DNA from: Actinomadura oligospora ATCC 43269
GTDB lineage: Bacteria; Actinomycetota; Actinomycetes; Streptosporangiales; Streptosporangiaceae
DNA length: 64,000 nt
Assembly (NCBI RefSeq): GCF_000518265.1
Contig: NZ_KI912412.1
Span: forward strand, 287,180-351,179
Direction: 5' to 3'
The position numbers and the translations under genes are program-made. Position 1 is the stretch's first letter. Each line of letters begins with the position of its first letter. Shown here piece after piece: positions 44,274-53,925 of this stretch. Below the pieces are notes generated by a model, which made no database searches, had not been told where the DNA came from, and saw nothing but the letters and a program-made list of their open reading frames with translations.

Positions 44274-45773
44274 TTAGCCGCGGTCCACGAACCGGCAGGT
44301 CGCGCCTCTGCAAGCCCGGAATCGCATCAGCCAGGACGACATCCGGTGGACGAAGGCCGGTTGGGCGTCCCCTATCGCGTTGTGGAGTTCGTACGGGTCC
44401 TTCGCCAGGTCGAAAAGCTGGCGTTCCCCCGCCTTGTACTCGACGTAGGTGTTGCGTTCGGTGCGTAGGGCGGCGTAGCTGGGCGGTAGTGGGCACGCAC
44501 GAATATGGGACGGTCGGCTGTCGCAGTCCGGGCCTTCGGGGTGTGTGCTGGGGTGTCCGGCAAAGAACTCGACCAAGAGCGCCTTTCGCCAGTCCGAGGG
44601 ACGGCGTCCTTTAAGGATCGGGAGTAGCGAGCGTCCCTCCGCGCACGAGGGAAGAGTGGATCCGGCAAGGTTCGTGAACGTCGGGGCCAAGTCGACCGTC
44701 CCGGCCAATGCGGATGTGCTCGTCCCGGGCCGGACCCCTGGGCCACGCACCAGAGCAGGCACGCGGATGTCTTCCTCATAGGGCGTTGTCTTGCCCGGCC
44801 AAAGCCGGTGCTGTCCCATGTGGAAGCCGTTGTCGGACGTGAAGAACAGGTAGGTGTCGTCCAGGCGCCCAGTCTCGCGGAGGGTGCGCATCAGGGTGCC
44901 GACCATGTCATCCACAGAAAGCATGGAGCGGAGGCGGTTCCGGTGGATGCGGTCCCCCCGGTTGACTGCGGCATTGCCAACAGGGCCCAACTGGCGCAGC
45001 CATCGAGGTTGGGGCCCGCTGCCCACGCGGTCGAAGGACGGAGGTCGAGGAGCCTTCGCGTTCGGAAAGGCCGATGCGTGGCGTGCGGTGAACGCGGCCG
45101 GCATGTGCGGCGCGATGGGCGCCAGGTAAAGGAAGAACGGTTTGTTACGCGGAGCCGTCCTGATGAAGGACGCTCCCTTGTCCGCGAGGACGTCGTCCAG
45201 ATGGCCTTGGTGGTAGGCGTTGACGCGGCCGTTCTCGACCAGACGAAAGTCGTGCTGCTGGTACATGTGGTGCGGTGCAGGGACGTGCCAGTCGTCCCAG
45301 CCCGGAGGCACGTAACCCTTGGGCCCCTTGGCTGGGTAGCCGTTCAGGTACTTGCCTATGAGGGACGTCCGGTAACCGGCGCCATGCATCCAGGTACCAA
45401 GTGTCTCCCCGTCTTCGCCGTTGGAGTGGAAACGGCCGTAACCGCCGTCCGGCGGGGTGTTGGTACGGATGTCGTGGCTGTGCACGTACTGCGAGCGCAG
45501 AATCGTCGCCCGTGATGGGCAGCACCAAGAGTCCGAAACGATGAAGTTGCGAAGCGTGGCGCCTTCTCGGGCCAGCCTGGCGAGATTCGGGAAATTGCCC
45601 ATGTCCGCTGTGGCCAGGTCATCCGCGAGCACCAGGATGATGTTCGGACGCCGTTCGCCGACGCCGCCCCCAACAGCGCTCATGCCGATGTGCGGCTCCG
45701 TCGAGGCCAGGGTGGCCGGAATCGCCGCGACCAGGTACGCCAGGACGATCAGCAACGGGCGGCGGGACTTCAA
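44274..45773 (-). CDS. Sulfatase, secreted
   Basis: A 499-aa type I sulfatase with a signal peptide (LLIVLAYLVAAIPATLA). The active-site motif SWCCPSRATILRSQYVHS contains C-x-P-S-R, whose Cys is converted to formylglycine. Metal-binding ADD is in VLADDLATADMG, and the second metal/substrate region is TSDNGFHMGQHRL. It hydrolyses sulfate esters outside the cell. A formylglycine-generating enzyme is not in the window. Codon choice is a little less GC-extreme than its neighbours, so it may be a recent arrival. Confidence 0.9.
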   Translation of the reverse strand: MKSRRPLLIVLAYLVAAIPATLASTEPHIGMSAVGGGVGERRPNIILVLADDLATADMGNFPNLARLAREGATLRNFIVSDSWCCPSRATILRSQYVHSHDIRTNTPPDGGYGRFHSNGEDGETLGTWMHGAGYRTSLIGKYLNGYPAKGPKGYVPPGWDDWHVPAPHHMYQQHDFRLVENGRVNAYHQGHLDDVLADKGASFIRTAPRNKPFFLYLAPIAPHMPAAFTARHASAFPNAKAPRPPSFDRVGSGPQPRWLRQLGPVGNAAVNRGDRIHRNRLRSMLSVDDMVGTLMRTLRETGRLDDTYLFFTSDNGFHMGQHRLWPGKTTPYEEDIRVPALVRGPGVRPGTSTSALAGTVDLAPTFTNLAGSTLPSCAEGRSLLPILKGRRPSDWRKALLVEFFAGHPSTHPEGPDCDSRPSHIRACPLPPSYAALRTERNTYVEYKAGERQLFDLAKDPYELHNAIGDAQPAFVHRMSSWLMRFRACRGATCRFVDRG

Positions 45774-45851
45774 GGACGCTCCTGGCGGGCCGGATCCAGC
45801 AGAGGGATCCAGCCAACCAAGGACCGTTCCGGATCGTGCCGGACCTTGCCG

Positions 45852-46352
45852 TCAGGCGTCCAAGACCTGATCGTCCCGTTGCACGACGGGAGGCAGAGTG
45901 GACCAGGGGAAGTTGATCCAGCGGTCGGTGTGCCGCCACACGTACTCGCACTTCACGGTCGAGTGCGGCTTCTCGTAGACGACGGCGCAGCGGACGTCGG
46001 CGACGTGGTCGGCACAGAAGTCCCGGACGAGCTTGAGGGTCGCGCCGGTGTCGGCGACGTCGTCGGCCACCAGCACGCGCGCGCCCGAGAGGTCCACCGG
46101 GGCGGGCACGGGCGGGAGCATGACCGGCATGTCGAGGCGCTGGTCCACGCCGGTGTAGAACTCGACGTTCATGACGTGCAGGTTCTTGACGTCCAGGGCG
46201 TAGCCGAGGGCTCCGGCCACGAACAGGCCCCCGCGCGCGATCGACAGGATCAGGTCCGGCCGGTATCCGCTCTCGGCGACCATGGTGGCCAGGTCACGGC
46301 TGGCGGTGCCGAACAGTTCCCAGGTCAGGACTTCTCTTTCAGCTTCAGACAC
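45852..46352 (-). CDS. Phosphoribosyltransferase
   Basis: A 166-aa type I PRTase. The PRPP loop is RVLVADDVADTGATLKLV (acidic pair followed by TGAT), preceded by LILSIARGGLFVAGALG. Members are hypoxanthine/xanthine-guanine-like or of unknown substrate. The GTG start at 46352 (VSEAEREVLTWELFG) is preceded by a GAAGA stretch; the frame is open further upstream but without a start of equal quality. Confidence 0.85.
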   Translation of the reverse strand: MSEAEREVLTWELFGTASRDLATMVAESGYRPDLILSIARGGLFVAGALGYALDVKNLHVMNVEFYTGVDQRLDMPVMLPPVPAPVDLSGARVLVADDVADTGATLKLVRDFCADHVADVRCAVVYEKPHSTVKCEYVWRHTDRWINFPWSTLPPVVQRDDQVLDA

Positions 46353-46526
46353 AGATGTATCTTCGCGGACGCACCGGACCGCTCCGTCCCAGGGGGCGCC
46401 AGAGGGGCGAAAGTCCATGTCACACGGCTTCCGACACGCCCATGACCGACCGAGGCGTGTGATGGGCGCAAGTCCCGACAGCATGCGCGCCAACAAAAGT
46501 GATCCAGGTCACGCACTCTCCATGAG

Positions 46527-48794
46527 GTGGCTGAGCACGCCGGCTTGGCCGCGAGCACGCCGGACGGAGGGGTAGCGTTGGGCGACGTGCCCGCCCCTGA
46601 TCTCCTCTCCGCCTCCGCCGACACCGACGCCGAGTCTTTGGCCGGTTCCGCGCGTCCCGCATCGACCGGACGCGTGCCCGACACGGCGACGCTGCTCGCC
46701 GCCGCCGTCCAGGCCATCGGCGGGGCCGAGCGGCCCGGTCAGGTCACCATGGCGGAGGCCGTCGAGCAGGCGCTCGACGGCGGCGAGCATCTGGCCGCTC
46801 AGGCCGGCACGGGCACCGGAAAGTCACTGGCGTACCTGATCCCGGCGATCCGGCACGCGGTCACCAAGGGCCGGACCGTGGTGGTCTCGACCGCGACGAT
46901 CGCGCTCCAGCGGCAGCTCGTCGACCGCGACCTCCCGCGCCTCGCCGAGGCCCTCCGCCCGCATCTCGGCACCGAGCTGAAGTTCGCGATCCTCAAGGGC
47001 CGCCGCAACTACCTGTGCCTGCACCGCGTCCAGACCGGCGTCCCGGACGAGCAGGAGGAGGACCACAGCCTCTTCGACCCGCAGCAGCTGTCGGTCCTCG
47101 GCCGCCAGGTCAAACGCCTGAACGAGTGGGCGGACGAGACCCGGACGGGCGACCGCGACGAGCTCGTCCCCGGCGTGACCGAGCAGGCGTGGCGGCAGGT
47201 CGCGGTCACGGCGAAGGAGTGCCTGGGAGCCACGCGCTGCCCGCAGGGAACCGAATGCTTCGCTGAGCTCGCGCGCGCGCAGGCGGGCGAGGCACACATC
47301 GTCGTCACCAACCACGCGCTGCTCGCGATCGACGCCCTGGAGGAGTTCCAGGTCCTTCCCGAGCACGACGTCGTGATCGTGGACGAGGCCCACGAACTGG
47401 TCGACCGCGTCACGGCGGTGGCGACCGGCGACATCTCGGCGGCGGCTGTGGACACCGCCGCGCGGCGCTGTGGACGCCTCATCGAAGAGGGCGTCGCCGA
47501 CCGTCTCAAGGGTTCGGCCGAAGACTTGACCCTCCTCCTAGAGGAATTCCCCGCAGGACGCCTGGACGTCCTGCCCGATGCCCTCGGCAATGCGCTGGCC
47601 GTTGTCCGGGACGCCGCTCACGCCTGCCTCACAGCGATCGGCCCGGAGAAGAAGGAACTGGACCCTGCCGACGCGGGCGCGCGTAAGGCGGCACGCTCGG
47701 CGCTCGAGGATCTGCACGACACGTCCGTCCGGCTGTTGGAGTCCTACCAGGTCGAGATCGCCTCGCGGAACGAGGTCGTCTGGCTGGAGAAGCCGTTCGT
47801 CCAGGACGGACGTCCGAAGCGTCCGCCGACACTGCACGTGGCGCCGATCGGTGTGGGCGGGCTCCTGCGCACAACCCTTTTCGAGCAGCGCACGGCCGTC
47901 CTCACGTCCGCCACGCTCACCCTGGGCGGATCGTTCGAACCGCTGGCGCGGCAATGGGGTTTGCCTCCGCTTGACGTCCCGCCCGCGCGCGACGCCAAAG
48001 CCGACCCGGCCGAGGACAAGGCGAAGACCAAGGACAAGAAGGAACTGCCCTGGTCGGGCATCGACGTGGGCTCGCCCTTCGACCACCCGCGTTCGGGCAT
48101 CCTCTACGTTGCGCGCCACTTGCCGCAGCCCGGACGCGACGGCCTCCCCGACGCCTACCTGACCGAGATCACCGAGCTCATCGAGGCCGCCGGAGGCCGC
48201 ACGCTCGGCCTGTTCTCGTCGATGCGGGCCGCCCGCCAGGCCGCCGACGAGCTGAAGGACCACCTGTCGCACCCGCTGCTCTGCCAGGGCGAGGACTCCA
48301 CGTCCCTGCTGGTCAAGCAGTTCGCCGAGGACGAGCGGACCTGCCTGTTCGGCACCCTGTCGCTCTGGCAGGGCGTGGACGTGCCGGGGCCGTCGCTCCA
48401 GCTCGTCATCATGGACCGCATCCCCTTCCCGCGTCCGGACGACCCGGTGGCGTCGGCCAGGCAGCGCGCGGTCGCGGCGCGCGGCGGCAACGGCTTCATG
48501 GCGGTCGCGGCGACGCACGCCGCCCTCCTGCTGGCGCAGGGCGCGGGCCGCCTCCTGCGCGCGATGGACGACCGGGGCGTCGTGGCCGTCCTCGACCCGC
48601 GGCTCGCGACCGCGCGCTACGGCGGCTTCCTGAAGACGTCTCTGCCGCCGTTCTGGGCCACGACCGATCCGGAGACCGTCCGGGGCGCGCTCCGCCGCCT
48701 CGACGAGGCCGCAGGGGCCTCCAAGACGGCAGAGGCGGCCGAAGCCGCAGGGACGGCAGAGGCCGCAAAGGAGAGCGGGCAGGAAGCCGAGTGA
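46527..48794 (+). CDS. ATP-dependent DNA helicase, DinG/XPD type
   Basis: Superfamily 2 iron-sulfur helicase of 755 aa. Walker A is AQAGTGTGKSLAYL near residue 92; four Cys for a 4Fe-4S cluster are YLC, CLGATRC and TEC (residues about 172 and 230-245); the DEAH box is IVDEAHELVD near residue 287; the C-terminal motor has LFGTLSLWQGVDVPG and the final GAGRLLR. DinG-like enzymes clear R-loops and damage. Starts: GTG 46527, TTG 46578 with GGAGGGG upstream, or GTG 46587; the N-terminal 40 residues are not conserved-looking. No SOS box is seen next to it. The C-terminal 25 residues are Ala/Glu-rich. Confidence 0.9.
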   Translation: MAEHAGLAASTPDGGVALGDVPAPDLLSASADTDAESLAGSARPASTGRVPDTATLLAAAVQAIGGAERPGQVTMAEAVEQALDGGEHLAAQAGTGTGKSLAYLIPAIRHAVTKGRTVVVSTATIALQRQLVDRDLPRLAEALRPHLGTELKFAILKGRRNYLCLHRVQTGVPDEQEEDHSLFDPQQLSVLGRQVKRLNEWADETRTGDRDELVPGVTEQAWRQVAVTAKECLGATRCPQGTECFAELARAQAGEAHIVVTNHALLAIDALEEFQVLPEHDVVIVDEAHELVDRVTAVATGDISAAAVDTAARRCGRLIEEGVADRLKGSAEDLTLLLEEFPAGRLDVLPDALGNALAVVRDAAHACLTAIGPEKKELDPADAGARKAARSALEDLHDTSVRLLESYQVEIASRNEVVWLEKPFVQDGRPKRPPTLHVAPIGVGGLLRTTLFEQRTAVLTSATLTLGGSFEPLARQWGLPPLDVPPARDAKADPAEDKAKTKDKKELPWSGIDVGSPFDHPRSGILYVARHLPQPGRDGLPDAYLTEITELIEAAGGRTLGLFSSMRAARQAADELKDHLSHPLLCQGEDSTSLLVKQFAEDERTCLFGTLSLWQGVDVPGPSLQLVIMDRIPFPRPDDPVASARQRAVAARGGNGFMAVAATHAALLLAQGAGRLLRAMDDRGVVAVLDPRLATARYGGFLKTSLPPFWATTDPETVRGALRRLDEAAGASKTAEAAEAAGTAEAAKESGQEAE

Positions 48795-48835
48795 GTTCTC
48801 AGCCTCCCGCCCGCCACGGAAGTCGCACCTGAAGG

Positions 48836-50053
48836 TCAGGGACGGTAGGTCGTGAGGAAGTCACCGATCCGCCCGATCGCCTCTTCCAGGTCGTCCGCGT
48901 ACTGAAGCGTGACGATCCGGAAGTGGTCGGGCGTCGGCCAGTTGAAGCCAGTCCCCTGCACGACCAGGATGTTCTGCTGCTCCAGCAGGTCGAACGCGAA
49001 CCGCACGTCGTCCTTGACCGGGTACATCTCGGGGTCGAGCCGCGGGAACACGTAGAGCGCCCCCTCGGGCCGGACGCAGCTCACGCCCGGGATCTGGTTC
49101 AGCATCGCCGCGGCCCGCTCGCGCTGCTCGCCGAGGCGGCCGGTCGGCAGGACGAGCTCGTCGATGCTCTGGTACCCGCCGAGCGCCGCCTGCACGGCGT
49201 ACTGCGCCGGGACGTTCGGGCACAGCCGCATGTTCGCGAGGATGTCGAGGCCCTCGATGTAGGACTCGGCGTGCTCCTTCGGACCGGAAAGGATCAGCCA
49301 GCCGGACCGGAACCCGGCCACCCGGTAGTTCTTCGACAGCCCGCCGAAGGTCAGGCACAGCAGGTCGGGGGCCAGCGAGGCGATCGAGGTGTGCTTCGCG
49401 CCGTCGTACAGGATCCGGTCGTAGATCTCGTCGGCGAAGATCAGCAGGCCGTGCCGGCGGGCCAGCTCGGTGATCTCGAGCAGCACCTCGCGCGGGTAGA
49501 CCGCGCCGGTCGGGTTGTTCGGGTTGATGATCACGATCGCGCGGGTGCGGTCGGTGATCTTGGCCTCCATGTCGGCCAGGTCCGGCGCCCAGCCCGCCGC
49601 CTCGTCGCACCGGTAGTGCACCGGGACGCCGCCGGACAGCGAGGTCGCGGCCGTCCACAGGGGGTAGTCGGGGGTGGGGATGAGCACCTGGTCACCGTCG
49701 TCGAGCAGCGCCTGGAGCGTCATCACGATCAGCTCGGAGACGCCGTTGCCCAGGTAGACGTCCTCGACGTCCACGCCCTCGATGCCGGCCTCCTCGCACC
49801 GCTGGACCACGGCGCGGCGGGCGGGCAGGATGCCCTTGGAGTCGCTGTACCCGTGCGCCTCCGGCAGGTTGCGGATCATGTCCTGCAGCAGCTCGGGCGG
49901 AGCCTCGAAGCCGAACGGGGCGGGGTTGCCGATGTGCAGCTTGAGGATCCGGTTCCCCTGCGCCTCGAGTTCCTTGGCGCGCTTCAGAACCGGACCCCGG
50001 ATGTCGTAACAGACGTTCGCGAGCTTGGCCGACTGGTTGACCTGCATTGCCAC
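48836..50053 (-). CDS. Alanine-type aminotransferase (PLP-dependent, AlaA-like)
   Basis: Class I/II aminotransferase of 405 aa. The PLP Lys is in LTFGGLSKNYRVAGFRSGW near residue 240, and the aromatic/Asp pair in NPNNPTGAVYPREVL and IFADEIYDRILYD. NYRVAGFR is typical of AlaA/AlaT alanine transaminases, which balance pyruvate and glutamate. Start GTG at 50053 or ATG at 50047 differ by two residues. It ends 42 bp after the convergent helicase. Confidence 0.92.
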   Translation of the reverse strand: MAMQVNQSAKLANVCYDIRGPVLKRAKELEAQGNRILKLHIGNPAPFGFEAPPELLQDMIRNLPEAHGYSDSKGILPARRAVVQRCEEAGIEGVDVEDVYLGNGVSELIVMTLQALLDDGDQVLIPTPDYPLWTAATSLSGGVPVHYRCDEAAGWAPDLADMEAKITDRTRAIVIINPNNPTGAVYPREVLLEITELARRHGLLIFADEIYDRILYDGAKHTSIASLAPDLLCLTFGGLSKNYRVAGFRSGWLILSGPKEHAESYIEGLDILANMRLCPNVPAQYAVQAALGGYQSIDELVLPTGRLGEQRERAAAMLNQIPGVSCVRPEGALYVFPRLDPEMYPVKDDVRFAFDLLEQQNILVVQGTGFNWPTPDHFRIVTLQYADDLEEAIGRIGDFLTTYRP

Positions 50054-50217
50054 AGCCTATCCAGGCAAATCGCGCATCCTACGCCGCACCGGCCCCTAAC
50101 GCGATCCACCTCCCCAGCGCGGACGGCCGCCCCGGCGCGGGCCGCACGTCTCCCGCGCGCACGAGGGCATAGCGTCGTCCGCCCCGGACGGGCCAGGACG
50201 GACGACGCGTCCAGCCT
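50054..50217. other. Intergenic region, no gene seen
   Basis: About 160 bp between the aminotransferase start and the end of the ABC permease gene. No promoter motif or hairpin stands out. Confidence 0.3.
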
Positions 50218-52797
50218 TCAGGATGAGGCCACAGCGGTGAGCGCGGGCAGTTTCGCCGCGCGCCGGGCCGGTCGCAGCGCCGCCAAGACGCCCGCGACCG
50301 CACCGACCAGCAAGATCACCACCAGCGGGACGGCCGGGACGGAGAACGGGTTCGACAGCGCGCTGACCAGGGCCCATCCAAGGAAGAGGCCGAGTCCCGC
50401 GCCGCCCACCGTGCCGAACAGCGACACGATCAGCGACTCCCAGCGGATCATCGCCCGCACCTGCCGCCGGGTCGCGCCGACCGCGCGGAGCAGCCCCAGC
50501 TCACGCGTCCGCTCATGGACCGACAGGGCGAGCGTGTTCGCGATCCCGAGCAGGGCGATCACGATCGCGAGGGCCAGCATCACGTACACGATCCCGAGGA
50601 ACGCGTTCATCTGCTCGGTCTGGGCAGCGACGTACTCCGACCGGTTCTGGACATCCGGCGCGCCGTACGGCCGGGCGAGCGAGGTCAGCGCCGCCCGCGC
50701 GTCGCCCTCGGACACGCCCTGCTTCGGCAGGGCGAACGCCGCGACGTCGAGCGGACGCCGGTTGTGCTCCGCCCAGACCGTCCGCGGGACGAGGTAGTCC
50801 CCGGCCAGGTCGGTCCGCTTGAAGATCGCCCCGACCGTCATCGGCACACGCGACCCGTCCGAGAACGTCACCGGGACCGTCGCCCCGACACGCCATTTCC
50901 GCTGGTCAGCCACCTTCTTCCCCACTGCCAGCACCGCCGGCCCCCGCCCCGACGCCCCGCCCGCCGGCCCAGACACACCACCGCTGGACGTGCTTCCACC
51001 TGCGGGATCGGCGGGGAGGGTGCCGGACGTCACGTCCAGGCGCAGGACGCGCGCGAGTGCCGCCGGATCGGTGACGCCGAGCGTGGCGGCGTGCCCGTCC
51101 ACGCGGGCGGCGCCCTTCCCGAGGCCCACGGCGGCCGAGATCTGGGGCAAGGACGCGGCGCGCGGCGCCAGGGACGGCTCGAACCCGCCGGTCGCGTTGC
51201 CTCCGCCGTTCACGACCAGGCCGGAGCGGAACGAGCCCGCCACTCCGTCGGCCAGGGACGCGCGGAGCGACCCGGCGAAGACGGTCAGCAGCGTCACCAC
51301 GCCGACGCCGATCATCAGCGCGGTCGCGGCGCCCGCGGTGCGGCGCGGGGAGCGGACGGCGTTCTCGCGGGCGAGCCGTCCGGGCACGCCGCGAAGCCTG
51401 GCCGCGGGCATGCCGATGAGAGCCGCGGCCGGACGGGCCACGACCGGGCCCAGCGCCACCATCGCGGCCATCGTCATCAGCGCGCCGACGCCACCCCACG
51501 CCCCGCGCCCGACGACCGAGCCGAAGACCGCGGCCCCGATCCCGACGGCCATCACCACCGAGCCCACGATGACACGCGCCTCCGACATTCCCGCGGGCTC
51601 GGCCGCCGACTCCCGCATCGCGGCGATCGGCGGGATCCGCGCGGCCCGGACGGCCGGCCCGAGCACCGCCGCCAGCGTGACGGCCAGCCCGACCGGCGCG
51701 GCGATCAGCAGCGTCCGCGCGGTGACCACGACGCCCTGCGCGTCCAGGCCCATGCCGAACCCGCTGAACAGCAGTTTCAGCAGGGCCGCGCAGCCGATGC
51801 CGCCCGCGAGCCCGGCGGCGGTGGCGAGCCCGCCGACGACCAGGGCCTCCGCGCCGACGAGCCCGGCGAGCTGGCGGCGGCTCGCGCCGACCGCGCGCAG
51901 CAGCGCCGACTCGCGCGTCCGCTGGGCCAGCGTGATCGCGAACGTGTTGTGGATGGAGAACGCGGCGACCAGCAGCGCGACCGCCCCGAACCCGCCGAGC
52001 GCCGTCTGGAACACCTTCAGGAATCCGTCGCGGACCTCCCCGATCCCCTCCTCGACCAGCGCCTTCCCGGTGATCGCCTCGGTCCCGGCGGGCAGCGCGC
52101 GGGAGACGCGCGCGGCGAGTTCCCCCTGCCCGACGCCGGGGGCCGCACCCAGGGCCACCCCGGTCAGGCGACCGGTGCCGTGCGCCACGTGCCGCTGCGC
52201 GCCCTCCAGGCTGAACGCGGTGAACGCGGTCTCGCCGAAGGCCGGGTCCTTGCCGAACATGCTGATCCCGACGACGGTCACCGGCACCCGTTCGGGCGTG
52301 AGGACGAAGGTCCGGTCGCCGACGCGCAGTTCCCCGTCGTCCGCGGCCCGCTTGTTGATCACGACCTCGTCGGGCGCGCGCGGCGCACGCCCCTGCCCGA
52401 TCCGGTAGGCGTTGAGCTTCGGGTCCTCGATCCAGTTCCCCGCGACGCGCGGCCCGCGCGCGGCGATGACCTTCCCGTCGCGGCCGAGCGTCTGTCCGGA
52501 TCCCTGGATCACCGGCTGCGCGTCCGCGACGCCCGGCACGCCCTTCACCCTGACCAGGACGGACCCGTCGATCTCGCCCGGCAGCTCTCCCGGCGAATCG
52601 CTGACCTGCGTCCCGTTCCGGACCATCACGTCGGTCTCGCCGTAGGCGTTCGCGAAGTACCGGTCGATCGAGCGCGAGAGGGTGTCGCCGAGCGCGAGCG
52701 TCCCGGTGAGGAAGGCGACGCCGAGGAACACCGCGACCAGGGACGACGCGAGGCGGCGCCGCCGTCCCCACAGCTCCCGGACGGCCATCCCGATCAT
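50218..52797 (-). CDS. ABC transporter permease, FtsX/MacB type
   Basis: An 859-aa permease with two FtsX-like modules. Each has a large extracytoplasmic region between transmembrane segments: N-terminal helix SLVAVFLGVAFLTGTLALG, middle FAITLAQRTRESALLRAVGASRRQL with following helices, and the C-terminal LSVHERTRELGLLRAVGATRRQVRAMI module. Such proteins form MacB-type exporters or mechanotransmission complexes. Its ATG overlaps the ATPase stop (ATGA), so both are co-translated. No periplasmic adaptor is seen. Confidence 0.9.
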   Translation of the reverse strand: MIGMAVRELWGRRRRLASSLVAVFLGVAFLTGTLALGDTLSRSIDRYFANAYGETDVMVRNGTQVSDSPGELPGEIDGSVLVRVKGVPGVADAQPVIQGSGQTLGRDGKVIAARGPRVAGNWIEDPKLNAYRIGQGRAPRAPDEVVINKRAADDGELRVGDRTFVLTPERVPVTVVGISMFGKDPAFGETAFTAFSLEGAQRHVAHGTGRLTGVALGAAPGVGQGELAARVSRALPAGTEAITGKALVEEGIGEVRDGFLKVFQTALGGFGAVALLVAAFSIHNTFAITLAQRTRESALLRAVGASRRQLAGLVGAEALVVGGLATAAGLAGGIGCAALLKLLFSGFGMGLDAQGVVVTARTLLIAAPVGLAVTLAAVLGPAVRAARIPPIAAMRESAAEPAGMSEARVIVGSVVMAVGIGAAVFGSVVGRGAWGGVGALMTMAAMVALGPVVARPAAALIGMPAARLRGVPGRLARENAVRSPRRTAGAATALMIGVGVVTLLTVFAGSLRASLADGVAGSFRSGLVVNGGGNATGGFEPSLAPRAASLPQISAAVGLGKGAARVDGHAATLGVTDPAALARVLRLDVTSGTLPADPAGGSTSSGGVSGPAGGASGRGPAVLAVGKKVADQRKWRVGATVPVTFSDGSRVPMTVGAIFKRTDLAGDYLVPRTVWAEHNRRPLDVAAFALPKQGVSEGDARAALTSLARPYGAPDVQNRSEYVAAQTEQMNAFLGIVYVMLALAIVIALLGIANTLALSVHERTRELGLLRAVGATRRQVRAMIRWESLIVSLFGTVGGAGLGLFLGWALVSALSNPFSVPAVPLVVILLVGAVAGVLAALRPARRAAKLPALTAVASS

Positions 52798-53702
52798 GCC
52801 GCACCGCCCAGGTCGCGCATGCGGTCCAGGACGCGGGCGGGGGTCGGGGCGTCCATCACGTCGACGATCCGCCCGTCGGCGAGGTAGACCACCGAGTCGG
52901 CGTGCGCGGCGGCGGCCGGGTCGTGGGTGACCATCGCGACGGTCTGCCCGAGGTCGTCCACGGACCGGCGGAGCAGCCCGAGGACCTCCGTGCCGGTGCG
53001 CGAGTCGAGGTTGCCCGTCGGCTCGTCGGCGAACACGATCTCGGGACGGGTGATCAGCGCCCGGGCCAGCGCGACCCGCTGCTGCTGCCCGCCGGACAGC
53101 TGCGAGGGACGGTGTCCGAGCCGTTCACCGAGGCCGAGCGTCCGGACGACGGTGTCGAACCACTCCCCGTCCGGTTTCGTCCCGGCGAGCGTGGTCGGCA
53201 GCAGGATGTTGTCCCGCGCGGTCAGCGTCGGCAGCAGGTTGAACGCCTGGAACACGAAGCCGACGCGTTCCCGGCGCATCCGGGTCAGCTTCGCGTCCGG
53301 CAGCGCGCCGAGGTCGACCCCGCCGACGAACACCCGCCCGGACGTCGGCGCGTCCAGGCCCGCCACGCAGTGCATCAGCGTCGACTTGCCCGCGCCGGAC
53401 GGCCCCATGATCGCCGTGAACCGGCCGCCGGGCAGCGTCACGCTCACCTCGTCCAGCGCCCGGACGGCGGTCGAGCCCGTCCCGTACACCTTGGTCAGCC
53501 GCTCGGTCCGCGCCCCACCGTCCCCGCCAGACACCCCGCCCGGCGCCCCGCCGACCCCGCTCCGCACACCGCCCTCCCTGCTCAGCGCCCCGCCATCCCC
53601 GCTCCGCGTACCACCCGCACCGGTCCGCGCACCCTCCTCGCCGGTCCTCCCGGTCACCGCGCCACCGCCCGGCGCGTCCGTGTGCTTCCCTCTGTTCGTC
53701 AT
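52794..53702 (-). CDS. ABC transporter ATP-binding protein
   Basis: A 302-aa ABC ATPase of the LolD/MacB class. Walker A GPSGAGKST near residue 105, Q-loop FQAFNLLPTLT, signature LSGGQQQRVALARAL, Walker B IVFADEPTGNLDS and the H-loop VTHDPAA are intact. The first about 70 residues form an unusual Gly/Arg/Thr repeat-like tail (variants of RxGxGG) before the domain; it may be a disordered tail or a too-early start. It is first in a two-gene operon with the permease. Confidence 0.9.
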   Translation of the reverse strand: MTNRGKHTDAPGGGAVTGRTGEEGARTGAGGTRSGDGGALSREGGVRSGVGGAPGGVSGGDGGARTERLTKVYGTGSTAVRALDEVSVTLPGGRFTAIMGPSGAGKSTLMHCVAGLDAPTSGRVFVGGVDLGALPDAKLTRMRRERVGFVFQAFNLLPTLTARDNILLPTTLAGTKPDGEWFDTVVRTLGLGERLGHRPSQLSGGQQQRVALARALITRPEIVFADEPTGNLDSRTGTEVLGLLRRSVDDLGQTVAMVTHDPAAAAHADSVVYLADGRIVDVMDAPTPARVLDRMRDLGGAA

Positions 53703-53844
53703 GGCGTCGATGCTCCGCGCGGACGCCCCCCCGCGTCGTCCGGCTGGGAGCGGCTTTCGACATGCACCCAGCGCAGCAGGCCGGGCGTCCGCGTACCGCG
53801 CAGGGCGTACGTCTCCGCCTACCGCGCCCGGCGTACATGATCAA

Positions 53845-53864
53845 TTGAACGCGATGTCCAATTG
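53845..53864. promoter_or_regulatory. Shared operator motif, copy 1 (ATTGAAC-N7-CCAATT)
   Basis: Bipartite motif 62 bp before the TetR GTG. An exact match of both arms and the 7-bp spacing recurs at 55785-55804 ahead of the SDR gene. Confidence 0.6.
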
Positions 53865-53878
53865 TGATGCGGGCAACA

Positions 53879-53902
53879 TACAAGCAGGCTTGATTGCTTG
53901 TA
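53879..53902. promoter_or_regulatory. TetR operator candidate (TACAAGCA-N8-TGCTTGTA)
   Basis: A perfect 8-bp-arm inverted repeat 23 bp before the tetR GTG, in the promoter of the tetR-diiron oxygenase operon. It is likely bound by the encoded TetR. Confidence 0.55.
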
Positions 53903-53925
53903 AGTGCGTCCGTACCGTCGAGGAC

